From Verrucomicrobiales bacterium (GTDB lineage: Bacteria > Verrucomicrobiota > Verrucomicrobiia > Limisphaerales > SXQI01), in assembly GCA_005793025.1 (NCBI GenBank), contig SXQI01000223.1, positions 1 through 11,057 on the forward strand: a stretch of DNA of 11,057 bases, written 5' to 3'. Below, one piece after another: positions 1 to 8,177 of the stretch. The notes below the pieces were generated by a model. The model saw only the letters and a list, made by a program, of their open reading frames with translations. It ran no database searches and was not told the DNA's origin. The translations under genes and the position numbers were made by a program. How positions within the stretch are numbered: the first letter of the stretch is position 1; the number at the start of each line of letters is the position of its first letter.

Positions 1-1
1 C

Positions 2-2035
2 CAAACAGATTATCAGTTCCCTGCATTCGCCGCGAAAGTGGGGCACACTTACCGAGCGCGGGTGAAGGTAAAGGACACAGGGGGACGGTGGAGTAATTGG
101 TCGTTGCCGGTGGAGTTCGCAGCGGGCGATGCAGAGAACGCCGAGAATTTAGTGCAGCATTTGAGGGTCACGGAGTTGATGTATAATCCGCCGTCTGGGA
201 ATGAGTTCGAGTTTATCGAACTGCAGAACACGAGTGATACCATCACATTGGATCTAGCTGGAGTGACATTCACTCAAGGCATAGATTGGACATTTGCAAA
301 TCAAACGGAGCTGCCTCCTCGTGCGTTTGTGGTGCTGATGAAGGGCACGAATATGACGGCTTTCAGAACTCATTATGGAATTGCCTCGAAGGTTCGGGTG
401 CTCGGGGCGTATTCGGGAAGTTTGAATAACGATGGCGAATCGTTGACGATCAAAACAGCGAATGGGGGGAGAGAAGTTTTATCATTTCAGTTTAGCGATG
501 GACGCGGGTGGCCGGTGGCGGCGGACGGGGCTGGGCATTCGATGGTTCCTCTCAATTCAAGATTGGATGAGGCGCATTTAGGCACGCTGAATCATGGAGG
601 GAATTGGCGGGCTAGCACGATGATAAAAGGGTCGCCGGGCAGCGCGGATCCGGTGAAGTCAGGGACCGTGCTCATCAACGAACTAGCGGCCAACACGCGT
701 GTGCAGGATCCCTTACACCCTGAATACGATTCGAATGATTGGGTGGAACTCTACAATGCTGGAACGAACGCGGTGCAGTTGAGCGGATACTTTCTGAGTG
801 ACACCGCGAGTGATTTGAAAAAGTGGCCCATTCCGAGTCAATCGTTGGCTCCTCACGCGTGGGTGACATTTGATGAGATGACGGGGTTTCATCAACCCAT
901 TACACAAGGCTTCGGTTTGAGTAGTGGAGGGGAACAACTTTTTCTCTCACGATGGAATGGACTGAGCGAGGATGGAGTTGTCGATGCGATCTCGTTTAAG
1001 GCACAGGAAGAAGGCGTTACACTGAGCCGAGCCCCGGATGGTGCAGGTTTTTTTGCACGTGCTCTCCCTTCTCGCGGAATGGCGAATGGAGCAGTGTTAC
1101 GAAGTTTGATGATCTCGGAATTGATGCCGCAACCGCTCCCGACGCTCACGAACCCTGAAGATAATACGGTGGATGAATTCGTTGAGATCTTTAATCGCAC
1201 CGAGACTCCCATCCGGTTAGGCAATGAGAATGGAGGCTGGCGTTTGGATGGCGGAGTGCGTTTTGTGTTCCCGACCAACACGGTTCTTGCGACGCAAGAA
1301 GCCTTGGTCTTGGTAAATTTCAATCCCACCAACTCCGCACTCTTGGAACAGTTCAAACGGGTTTATGGGATCACGAATTCCATCACAGTGCTTGGACCGT
1401 ATGGTGGGAAATTGAACAACGGAGGAGATCGGATCGCGTTGGAAAAACCGCAAGCATCGACCCTTGTCGGGGCCGGACCTGATTGGGTTTTGATTGATGA
1501 AGTGAGTTATTCGATGGTGTCGCCTTGGGCTGGCACGGCAGCGGGAACAGGGAAGTCATGGAGCCGAGCCTCACAGACAGCCGACGATGGAAACGCGGCG
1601 GAGAATTGGCGCGGAACGGTGGCAACGCCCGGCAGCTTTGGAACGGCTATCCAACCCCAACCGGACACGGACGGTGATGGACTTCCCGATGAGTGGGAGA
1701 TCGCGAATGACATGGATCCCTTGAATGGCGCGGATGCGACGACTGACTCCGATGGCGACGGGCTTCGCAATTTCGACGAATTCCGCGCAGGCACAAATCC
1801 AAACGACAAGACCAGTGGCTTGTGGTTGTCGGGGCGGCTGGCTGTGGATGGGAGTGTAACCTTTGAGTTTGGCGTGTCAGTGGGTCGGAGTTACCGCCTC
1901 GAATCGTCGCCGACTATTCCTGCAAGTGAATGGACTCTTGTAAGACGGATTAATTCGCAACCTGCGAATACCCTCATCACCGTTGAGGCTGGCGTTCCGT
2001 CGAACGGGAGTTTTTATCGCCTCGTGGTGGAATAA
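2..2035 (+). CDS. Secreted lamin-tail-domain (LTD) protein, C-terminal part (5' end outside window)
   Basis: The frame is open to the left edge, so this is the last 677 codons of a longer protein; the GTG at 38 is not a convincing start. Residues count from the first visible codon. The visible start (about 1-40) resembles the end of an FN3-like domain. Three lamin-tail-type beta modules follow, at about 54-180, 223-340 and 369-510, each opening with a V/M-x-I/T-x-E-L-like strand and carrying (F)VE(I/L)(Y/F/Q)N-type motifs. Two acidic loops of thrombospondin-3/EF-hand style, DTDGDG (555-560) and DSDGDG (582-587), should bind calcium. The last 70 residues form a beta-rich module ending in FYRLVVE, of a kind I associate with large verrucomicrobial surface proteins. 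LTD modules are thought to bind proteins, nucleic acids or glycans; no enzyme domain is visible. The stop is 13 nt before the GH81 gene, suggesting one operon. An adhesin or scaffold role is inference. Confidence 0.85.
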   Translation, partial: QTDYQFPAFAAKVGHTYRARVKVKDTGGRWSNWSLPVEFAAGDAENAENLVQHLRVTELMYNPPSGNEFEFIELQNTSDTITLDLAGVTFTQGIDWTFANQTELPPRAFVVLMKGTNMTAFRTHYGIASKVRVLGAYSGSLNNDGESLTIKTANGGREVLSFQFSDGRGWPVAADGAGHSMVPLNSRLDEAHLGTLNHGGNWRASTMIKGSPGSADPVKSGTVLINELAANTRVQDPLHPEYDSNDWVELYNAGTNAVQLSGYFLSDTASDLKKWPIPSQSLAPHAWVTFDEMTGFHQPITQGFGLSSGGEQLFLSRWNGLSEDGVVDAISFKAQEEGVTLSRAPDGAGFFARALPSRGMANGAVLRSLMISELMPQPLPTLTNPEDNTVDEFVEIFNRTETPIRLGNENGGWRLDGGVRFVFPTNTVLATQEALVLVNFNPTNSALLEQFKRVYGITNSITVLGPYGGKLNNGGDRIALEKPQASTLVGAGPDWVLIDEVSYSMVSPWAGTAAGTGKSWSRASQTADDGNAAENWRGTVATPGSFGTAIQPQPDTDGDGLPDEWEIANDMDPLNGADATTDSDGDGLRNFDEFRAGTNPNDKTSGLWLSGRLAVDGSVTFEFGVSVGRSYRLESSPTIPASEWTLVRRINSQPANTLITVEAGVPSNGSFYRLVVE

Positions 2036-2048
2036 GAGTGAGGCTTGG

Positions 2049-4301
2049 ATGAAGAATTTATTACTCCAATCGCTGGTGCTTGGATTCTTGAGTTGGGTCG
2101 GTTCCTTTTCGCTGGTTGGTGATCCCATTAAAGTCGGTGCTGGAGGTTACAACACGTCCGTTCCGGCTGGATCAGTTTCACCGCCGGGGAACATACTCAG
2201 AACATCAAAGGTTCGCGGTCCGATGCCTTCGAACGACTGGTGGTCGTCATTGGCTTGGCCGGGAAACTCTTTCGCCACTTACCCACATCCACTTGCGGTC
2301 AAGACTGAGGCGAACGGGTTACGAATCCATTATCCCGGTCCCTCGATACTGGGAAATAACCGTGTGGTTACAGGATCCTTGCCGGGTGACCTGTCCGATT
2401 TTGTGCTAGGCCACTCGGTCATCACGAATTTTTCGCGACCCCTCGTGGATGGCTTCAGTGATTGGTTTGTGAATATTCGTTTTGCGACGAATCAGCATGC
2501 ACTCCATCTGGCGTTTGGTCACGGCTCTCCCTTCGTTTATGCCCGATACGAGGGAGGCCAGCCTCGCCTCACCTTTCCACAACCTCCCAAGATTTGGACA
2601 CCAACCCCTGCATCCTCTGCGATTGGAGTGACAATCCAAGGCCGTCACTATGGATTGTTCGGACCGAAGGATTCCACTTGGTCAGGATTAGGTTCCACCG
2701 TGCTTTCGTGCGACACGAAAGGCCAAGCTCATTTTAGTGTGGCGATCCTGCCGGATGCGAGCTCAAGCACGTTTGCATTATTCCAACGCTACGCCCACAC
2801 GCATGTGACTGGAACCAAGGTGACATGGAACTATGAACCCTCAACGGCAGAGGTCACCACGGATTTTGCATTCGAAACCACGACTTACGAAGGGAAGGAA
2901 CGCGGGACAATTTTCGCGCTTTATCCTCATCAATGGCACCACACGGAGACGACCCTGCTCCCATTAAGTTTTCTTTCAGTTCGCGGAACGATGAAGTTGG
3001 CGGAGGGACAATCATTCCGGACACGCAGCCGGTTCACCGGAATTCTGCCCACTCTACCCGATGCAGGTGGATGCGACTCATTGAGTATTGCTGCAAGTTT
3101 AGCAACCGATTTGGCGCGAACTACTGGCGATGCGAAGGACTCGTATTGGGCGAATAAACAACTGGCCCGCCTAGCGAATCTGATTCCGATCGCGGAGATT
3201 TATCAGCTTCCGCAAGCGGAAGAGCTTCGCAGAACAGTCCGCGCAAAAGTGGAACACTGGCTCTCGGCGGTCGAAACGAATGCTCAACCGAAGACGAGTG
3301 GCATGTTCTGGTATGATGCAAATTGGGGCGCGTTGATCGGTTCTCCGTCCAGTTATGGCTCGGACAAAGAACTTAACGACCATCATTTTCATTACGGATA
3401 CTTGGTAAAGGCGGCGGCGGAAATTGCGCGACACGATCCTGATTGGGCCCGAACCAATCGTTGGGGTGGAATGGTGGATTTGGTCATCCGGGATTTTGCC
3501 AGTCCTGACCGGCACGATCCGATGTTTCCGTTCTTACGGAATTTTGATCCTTATGCCGGCCATACGTGGGCCAGCGGCCACGCACAGTTCGGGGACGGAA
3601 ATAATAATGAGTCCTCCTCGGAAGCGATGAACGCATGGACCGCTTTAATCCTTTGGGGTGAGTTGACGGGACGGAGCTCGGTTCGAGATCTTGGGGTGTG
3701 GCTTTATACCACGGAAATGCAGGCGATTCAGGAATACTGGTTCGACCTGAGAGACGAGAATCATCCCATCAATTTCAAACCGTCTGTAATGACGATGATG
3801 TGGGGAGGGAAGGGTGCCAACGAAACATGGTTTACCGCAGATCCTCAACTTGTTCATGGGATCAACTGGCTTCCTATTCACGGGGGCTCTCTTTATTTGG
3901 GACACTCTCGAGACTATGCCGAGAAGAACTATCGAGCGCTCGTGAGTGAGCATCAGAGCGATCGATGGAATAATTGGCCAGACCTCATCTGGATGTATCG
4001 GGCTCTGAGCGATTCAGGCGATGCGATTCGACAGTTTGAGGCGGCCCCACCCACCTTAAAGCTTGAAGATGGCAATAGTTGGACCAATGCGCGGCATTGG
4101 ATTTACAACATTCATCAACTCGGCCAACCCGACCCTGAGATCAGCGCTAGCACACCGCTCGCGACAGTTTTTCGCAGCGGGAAAAACCGAACTTACGTTG
4201 TGTATCATCACCAAGATTCGGCGAGGAAGGTTCGGTTTTCTGATGGCCAAGAGGTTCGGGTTGAGAAGGCTGGATACACGGTCAAACGAATCGGCCAATA
4301 G
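2049..4301 (+). CDS. Secreted glycoside hydrolase family 81 endo-beta-1,3-glucanase
   Basis: This 750-residue enzyme should hydrolyse internal beta-1,3-glucosidic bonds (laminarin, callose, fungal glucan) with inversion. I chose the ATG at 2049 over the upstream TTG at 1983 because GAGG lies 5 nt before it and it opens a signal peptide, MKNLLLQSLVLGFLSWVGSF, suggesting export. GH81 hallmarks follow in order: an N-terminal beta-sandwich beginning with PMPSNDWWSSL, then an alpha/alpha barrel with NDHHFHYGY and DGNNNESSSEA. By family analogy D444 is the general acid, E521 the general base and E525 the neighbouring conserved glutamate; all three are present, so it should be active. A short beta segment closes the protein. 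Length fits the family and no carbohydrate-binding module is visible. It follows the LTD gene by 13 nt and converges on the pilin genes, with 14 nt between the stops. Confidence 0.92.
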   Translation: MKNLLLQSLVLGFLSWVGSFSLVGDPIKVGAGGYNTSVPAGSVSPPGNILRTSKVRGPMPSNDWWSSLAWPGNSFATYPHPLAVKTEANGLRIHYPGPSILGNNRVVTGSLPGDLSDFVLGHSVITNFSRPLVDGFSDWFVNIRFATNQHALHLAFGHGSPFVYARYEGGQPRLTFPQPPKIWTPTPASSAIGVTIQGRHYGLFGPKDSTWSGLGSTVLSCDTKGQAHFSVAILPDASSSTFALFQRYAHTHVTGTKVTWNYEPSTAEVTTDFAFETTTYEGKERGTIFALYPHQWHHTETTLLPLSFLSVRGTMKLAEGQSFRTRSRFTGILPTLPDAGGCDSLSIAASLATDLARTTGDAKDSYWANKQLARLANLIPIAEIYQLPQAEELRRTVRAKVEHWLSAVETNAQPKTSGMFWYDANWGALIGSPSSYGSDKELNDHHFHYGYLVKAAAEIARHDPDWARTNRWGGMVDLVIRDFASPDRHDPMFPFLRNFDPYAGHTWASGHAQFGDGNNNESSSEAMNAWTALILWGELTGRSSVRDLGVWLYTTEMQAIQEYWFDLRDENHPINFKPSVMTMMWGGKGANETWFTADPQLVHGINWLPIHGGSLYLGHSRDYAEKNYRALVSEHQSDRWNNWPDLIWMYRALSDSGDAIRQFEAAPPTLKLEDGNSWTNARHWIYNIHQLGQPDPEISASTPLATVFRSGKNRTYVVYHHQDSARKVRFSDGQEVRVEKAGYTVKRIGQ

Positions 4302-4315
4302 GCCTTAAAGGCTTC

Positions 4316-5137
4316 TCAACGGAGTGCCGATGACCGCTCGATGACCCATTTGAGATCGCGGCTCTTGGGAGCTGGAAATCCGTTATACTGGTCATACTTT
4401 ACTTTGACTCGAGTGCTCGGCTCGATCCACTTCTTGATTTCGCTGTGGCCATCGACAAAATTGAAGCCGCAAGCACCATTATGATAACTCGCGGGAAGAT
4501 CCACCCAACTATCAGGACTCGTCACACCCGTGATTTCCCAAGCGTCATTGATGCTATCGGGATGTTCATCGTTCAACAGCCAGAGATTACTGGGGCTTGG
4601 TCGGATGACGTCCGTGGTTTTGTTGTAGTTACAATAGGTGGGGAACCAGTCGGAGCCATTCGCAAGTTTACTAAACGCACCCCCCTCCACAAAACCGTTC
4701 ATCGAAACGCTGCGGACGCGCAGTTTGCTTCCTCCCGCACGTTTCACCGGATGATTGTCTGCTGGACACCGATAAATGCCCACATCTTTTGAGTAGGGTC
4801 CGAGCTTGGCGTTCCGGAGGAATAGCACATTGGTATTATCGGAATTCCCTGCGGTCCAATCCATCCTTCCCGCGACCCAATTTAAGTTGGTTGATCCGGA
4901 GCCACCACTATTCGGTGGAAACCAGTCATTATTATCCCCCGCGTAGAGCAGAACCGCCAAACCCAGTTGTTTGGTATTGTTCATGCAGACGATGCCTTGA
5001 GCCTTAGTTTTCGCTTTGCCCAATGCGGGAAGCAACATCCCCGCAAGAATCGCGATGATGGCGATGACAACGAGAAGCTCGATAAGCGTAAATCCTCGGT
5101 TAGCTAATCGAGGTCGATCAGGAGGAAAAGAGTTCAT
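4316..5137 (-). CDS. Type IV pseudopilin-like protein with H-X9-DG motif (second of tandem pair)
   Basis: This 273-residue protein has a classic prepilin leader: the first 15 residues end in LANRG, and cleavage is expected between G15 and F16, with E20 at mature position +5. The hydrophobic helix FTLIELLVVIAIIAILAGML follows. The globular part ends with the signature H219-x9-D229-G230, typical of a pseudopilin family expanded in Verrucomicrobiota and Planctomycetota. The product is presumably processed by a prepilin peptidase and inserted in, or assembled at, the inner membrane; its biological role is unknown. I chose the ATG at 5137, not the TTG at 5152, because AAGGTG lies just upstream of it. 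It lies 38 nt downstream of its paralogue and is probably translated from the same transcript. No other pilus or secretion gene is visible in the window. Confidence 0.93.
   Translation of the reverse strand: MNSFPPDRPRLANRGFTLIELLVVIAIIAILAGMLLPALGKAKTKAQGIVCMNNTKQLGLAVLLYAGDNNDWFPPNSGGSGSTNLNWVAGRMDWTAGNSDNTNVLFLRNAKLGPYSKDVGIYRCPADNHPVKRAGGSKLRVRSVSMNGFVEGGAFSKLANGSDWFPTYCNYNKTTDVIRPSPSNLWLLNDEHPDSINDAWEITGVTSPDSWVDLPASYHNGACGFNFVDGHSEIKKWIEPSTRVKVKYDQYNGFPAPKSRDLKWVIERSSALR
5094..5113 (-). repeat. Inverted repeat over leader codons of the downstream pseudopilin gene
   Basis: Arms CCTCG and CGAGG enclose TTAGCTAA, giving a 20-bp near-perfect inverted repeat with one unpaired position on each side. 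It covers the codons for RLANR just before the prepilin cleavage site, centred on the Ala12 codon. The paralogue has an equivalent repeat at the same codon. Confidence 0.55.
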
Positions 5138-5175
5138 AAACACCTTGAGCAAAACTGAACCACTTCGAAAAGGCC

Positions 5176-6000
5176 TTACCGCTTGGCCGAAGAACGTTCA
5201 AGAATCCAAGCAATATCCCTACTCCGAGCCGCAGTGAAACCGTTGTATTGAGAATATTTCACTTTGACCTTGGTGCTGGGCTCGAGCCATTTCTTAATCT
5301 CGCTGTGGCCATCGGCGAAATTGAATCCACAAGCTCCGTTATGATAGCTCGCGGGGAGATCCACCCAATTGTTGGGGTCCTGCATATTCATAATCTCCCA
5401 ACCATCATTGATGCTATCGGGATGCTCATCATTCATTAGCCAGAGGTTGCTGGGGCTTGGCCGCATGACGTCCGTAGTTTTGTTATAATTAAAATAGGTC
5501 GGATACCAAGTGGATCCGTTGGAGGATTTACCATACGCACCGCCCTCCACAAAACCGTTCATCGCCACACTCCGAACGCGCAAAGCACTTCCCCCAGTGC
5601 GTTTGACCGGATGCGTATCGGCAGGGCACCGATAAATGCCGACATCCCGCGTGTAAGGTCCGAGCTTAGCGTTCCGCAGGAAGAGTTTGTTGGTGTTATC
5701 CGTATTGGCGGGTGTCCAATCCAACCAACCCGCAACCCAACTGGAATTCACGTCCTTGGTGCCTCCGTTGAGATTCGGTGGGAACCAATCATTGGAATCC
5801 CCGGCATACAACAGAATCGCTAGGCCGAGTTGTTTGGTGTTGCTCATGCAGGAGATGCCTTGAGCTTTGGTTTTCGCTTTGGCCATTGCCGGAAGCAACA
5901 TGCCCGCGAGGATCGCGATGATGGCGATCACGACCAAGAGTTCGATCAACGTGAAGCCTCGCTTCGCCAAGCGAGCCTGAGCGGAAAGAGAAAGATTCAT
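5176..6000 (-). CDS. Type IV pseudopilin-like protein with H-X9-DG motif (first of tandem pair)
   Basis: This 274-residue protein is a close paralogue of its downstream neighbour, roughly three quarters or more identical by eye after the leader. It has the same 15-residue leader length (ending in LAKRG), the same cleavage context G15/F16, E20, the FTLIELLVVIAIIAIL helix and H220-x9-D230-G231. The differences cluster around residues 70-85 and 190-200, probably surface loops. The TTG at 6054 would give an atypically long leader, so the ATG at 6000 is preferred, although no good ribosome binding site precedes it. It is the promoter-proximal gene of the pair and diverges from the phosphoesterase gene across a 150-bp gap. 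It probably makes a minor pilin or envelope protein; what it assembles into cannot be told from here. Confidence 0.93.
   Translation of the reverse strand: MNLSLSAQARLAKRGFTLIELLVVIAIIAILAGMLLPAMAKAKTKAQGISCMSNTKQLGLAILLYAGDSNDWFPPNLNGGTKDVNSSWVAGWLDWTPANTDNTNKLFLRNAKLGPYTRDVGIYRCPADTHPVKRTGGSALRVRSVAMNGFVEGGAYGKSSNGSTWYPTYFNYNKTTDVMRPSPSNLWLMNDEHPDSINDGWEIMNMQDPNNWVDLPASYHNGACGFNFADGHSEIKKWLEPSTKVKVKYSQYNGFTAARSRDIAWILERSSAKR
5958..5975 (-). repeat. Inverted repeat over leader codons of the upstream pseudopilin gene
   Basis: CTCGCTT and AAGCGAG form a perfect 7-bp stem around a 4-nt loop. The repeat is centred on the Ala12 codon of the leader (RLAKR), exactly where the paralogue has its own inverted repeat. 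In the mRNA it would fold about 30 nt inside the coding region, close enough to affect translation initiation; that effect is inference. Confidence 0.55.
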
Positions 6001-6150
6001 AGCATTCGGAAGGGCTTGTGTTTTTGAGTAAATCAAATGGGTTAAAGATAACAAGAAGTTTTTTGATTATTGTCGCGTTTTGTGAGCGTTTGCACGCATG
6101 GGATGCTCGACGTTCATCATAGCGATCGGTAAAAGAGGCGGATTCAACTC
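6001..6150. promoter_or_regulatory. Divergent intergenic region between pseudopilin pair and phosphoesterase
   Basis: This 150-bp AT-richer gap must hold the promoters for both directions. On the minus strand, TTGTTA followed 16 nt later by TTTACT is a possible weak sigma-70-like pair, but it matches consensus poorly. On the plus strand GAGG at 6135-6138 lies 12 nt before the phosphoesterase ATG and may be its ribosome binding site. No operator or riboswitch was recognised. Confidence 0.4.
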
Positions 6151-7962
6151 ATGAAGTATTGCTCCGTTTTTTTGGTCTTAGTTTTCGCGTGTGCTGTGGC
6201 GGGCTTAGCGCATAACGGGGATCATCCCTCTGTCCATGACACTGCGGCGGGAGTGATCGAGCGGTTGCGCAAATCCCCCGGTGCAAGGAAAGCGATGGGA
6301 TGGAACGCGGCGGACGCGGAAAGGTTTTTGACGACTTCAGAAAAAGCAGTTTTTGCGAGTGAACATATTCGGTTGGTCGTGACTCCTGCGGTTCGAGTTT
6401 ACATTGTCCGAGGGGCAGCACCGGAGGGGGAACTGTTTTGGCTGCGCGATGGCGGATTCAAAAAATCCGACATTGTATGGTTACAGGGAACTAACCGTCT
6501 GGCGTTGTGGGAAAAGGATTTCCCGGCTGGGGAAATCGGGTTGGGTGTCAACTCGTTGACAGGCGGAGGGACTCATTACGCGGTGGTGCTGAAGGTGCTA
6601 GACAATAACTCACCATTCCAACTCAAATCACCTGCACAACTCGGCGTAACGACACTAACCAATGGCGCAACCATTTACGCGGATGCAGAGGATAAATTCA
6701 GGAAAGTTCCCGATGCGTTGAAAGGGGCTTATTTAGTGCAGACGCTTTCGACGTCGCGCAATGTGGCGAAGTTGGTTGATATCTTCCGGCTCACACCGCA
6801 TCCCGCCACGGATCGTCCCGACCAAATCGTTCTCACGTGGAGCGACGATCCCAAGACGACGCAGGCGATCCAATGGCGGACTAGCACAAGAGTGAAAGCG
6901 GGTTCGGTGATTTATCAACGGAAACGGGATGCGACCGCATTGCGGCGAACAGGCGGTTCCGTGAAGAACCTCAAAGCGGTTACCGAAGTTCTCTCCACGC
7001 CGATGAACCTCAACGATCCCACTGTTCATCGCCACGCCGTGGTGCTGCGAGGGCTCGAGCCCGACACCACCTACCTCTACTCCGTCGGCAGCGGTGGGAA
7101 CGACACATGGAGTGAGGAGAGCGAGTTCACGACGGCACCTGCAGGTGTGAAGCCGTTCGCGTTTATGTATATGGGCGACGCGCAAAACGGGTTGGATCGT
7201 TGGGGCAGCATGCTCAAGAGCGCGTACCTGCAACGACCTGATGCCGCCTTCTACATCATGGCTGGCGATTTGGTGAACCGTGGAGCGGACCGCGACGATT
7301 GGGATAGCCTGTTTTATAACGCGGCAGGAATCTACGATCGACGCCAACTCGTACCCGTTTTGGGAAATCACGAATGCCAAGGCGGGCATCCCACATTGTA
7401 TTTGAAACAATTCACGCTGATGAAGAATGGACCGCCGAACATTGAGAAAGAGCGGGCATACTCCTTTGAATACAGCAACGCATTATTCGTAGTCCTCGAT
7501 TCCAATCTACCGGCTGCTTCACAGACCAATTGGCTGGAGAAAACGCTTTCGAACAGCAAAGCGACGTGGAAAATCGCGACCTATCATCATCCAGCCTATT
7601 CATCCGGCCTGACACGCGACAACGAAGGAGTCCGTGATTTGTGGACGCCAATCTTCGATAAATACCATGTCGATCTCGCGCTACAAGGACACGATCACGC
7701 CTACCTTCGCACCTTTCCCATGAAGGAAAAAAGACGAGTCGCCACTGCGGCGGATGGCACGATCTACATCGTCTCGGTCTCTGGTGTGAAATATTATCAA
7801 CAAGGCAAATACGATTACACCGAAGTCGGTTTCACCAACGTCTCGACGATTCAAGCCCTCGACATCCAAGTCAGCGGCGATCGCCTCGTCTATCGCGCCT
7901 ACGACATCGACCGAAAAATCCGCGACGAATTCATCATCGACAAAAAGGCCCCCGCCCGCTGA
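6151..7962 (+). CDS. Secreted calcineurin-like metallophosphoesterase, purple-acid-phosphatase-like
   Basis: This 603-residue protein begins with the signal peptide MKYCSVFLVLVFACAVAGLA, so it should act outside the cytoplasm. Residues about 21-215 are a region I do not recognise. Residues about 221-330 match the FN3-like N-terminal domain of purple acid phosphatases (QIVLTWSDDP start, GLEPDTTYLYSVG near the end). The catalytic domain (about 335-560) carries the metallophosphoesterase ligands in order: D343 (GDA), D373 (GDLVN), N406-H407 (GNHE), H479/H480 (YHHP), H514 and H516 (GHDH). The expected reaction is hydrolysis of phosphate mono- or diesters with a two-metal centre. The Tyr of the usual GDxxY motif is Asn376, so the protein should lack the purple Fe-Tyr charge-transfer centre. 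The substrate is unknown; phosphate scavenging is plausible. The gene stands alone, reading away from the pilin genes. Confidence 0.88.
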   Translation: MKYCSVFLVLVFACAVAGLAHNGDHPSVHDTAAGVIERLRKSPGARKAMGWNAADAERFLTTSEKAVFASEHIRLVVTPAVRVYIVRGAAPEGELFWLRDGGFKKSDIVWLQGTNRLALWEKDFPAGEIGLGVNSLTGGGTHYAVVLKVLDNNSPFQLKSPAQLGVTTLTNGATIYADAEDKFRKVPDALKGAYLVQTLSTSRNVAKLVDIFRLTPHPATDRPDQIVLTWSDDPKTTQAIQWRTSTRVKAGSVIYQRKRDATALRRTGGSVKNLKAVTEVLSTPMNLNDPTVHRHAVVLRGLEPDTTYLYSVGSGGNDTWSEESEFTTAPAGVKPFAFMYMGDAQNGLDRWGSMLKSAYLQRPDAAFYIMAGDLVNRGADRDDWDSLFYNAAGIYDRRQLVPVLGNHECQGGHPTLYLKQFTLMKNGPPNIEKERAYSFEYSNALFVVLDSNLPAASQTNWLEKTLSNSKATWKIATYHHPAYSSGLTRDNEGVRDLWTPIFDKYHVDLALQGHDHAYLRTFPMKEKRRVATAADGTIYIVSVSGVKYYQQGKYDYTEVGFTNVSTIQALDIQVSGDRLVYRAYDIDRKIRDEFIIDKKAPAR

Positions 7963-7990
7963 CCCCGCCGCTAGGAGGCGAGCCAATAAT

Positions 7991-8041
7991 CGCCAAATGC
8001 TGGGTCCAAAGTTGTTCGGGAACCCCCCCACTTTCGAGGAA
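7991..8041 (+). repeat. Direct repeat copy A: tail fragment of an AbiEii-like gene
   Basis: This 51-bp segment, 28 nt after the phosphoesterase stop, matches 9179-9229 at 44 of 51 positions without gaps. Read in plus frame 2 it encodes RQMLGPKLFGNPPTFEE, followed by MMAAALRR. That resembles the DYxxM-FFGxPPxFEE tail that I associate with AbiEii-type nucleotidyltransferase toxins. No start or upstream part of such a gene is present, so it is a remnant. The frame stays open to about 8165 but nothing further is recognisable. Confidence 0.65.
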
Positions 8042-8177
8042 ATGATGGCCGCAGCCCTGCGGAGAGTAGTGGTCGGTGACTTTCATCACCCCACTCTTCT
8101 GCATCTATTTCAGGGGGCGTCCAATCTATTTCAGGAAAGTTTTCGACCCCGGACATTGGCATAAAACCTCAAGGCAA

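Noticed and set aside
892..1356. 154-codon open frame on the minus strand
   Set aside because: It is antisense to the LTD protein gene, with no conserved motif or ribosome binding site.
4302..4312. GCC-TTAAA-GGC hairpin between the convergent GH81 and pilin genes
   Set aside because: Only three base pairs and no T-run; too weak to call a terminator.
6733..7410. 225-codon open frame on the minus strand
   Set aside because: It lies wholly antisense to the well-supported phosphoesterase gene and its translation shows no recognisable motif or signal.
7977..7994. GGCGA/TCGCC hairpin after the phosphoesterase gene
   Set aside because: Five base pairs with an 8-nt loop and no T-run; it overlaps the start of the repeated tail fragment.
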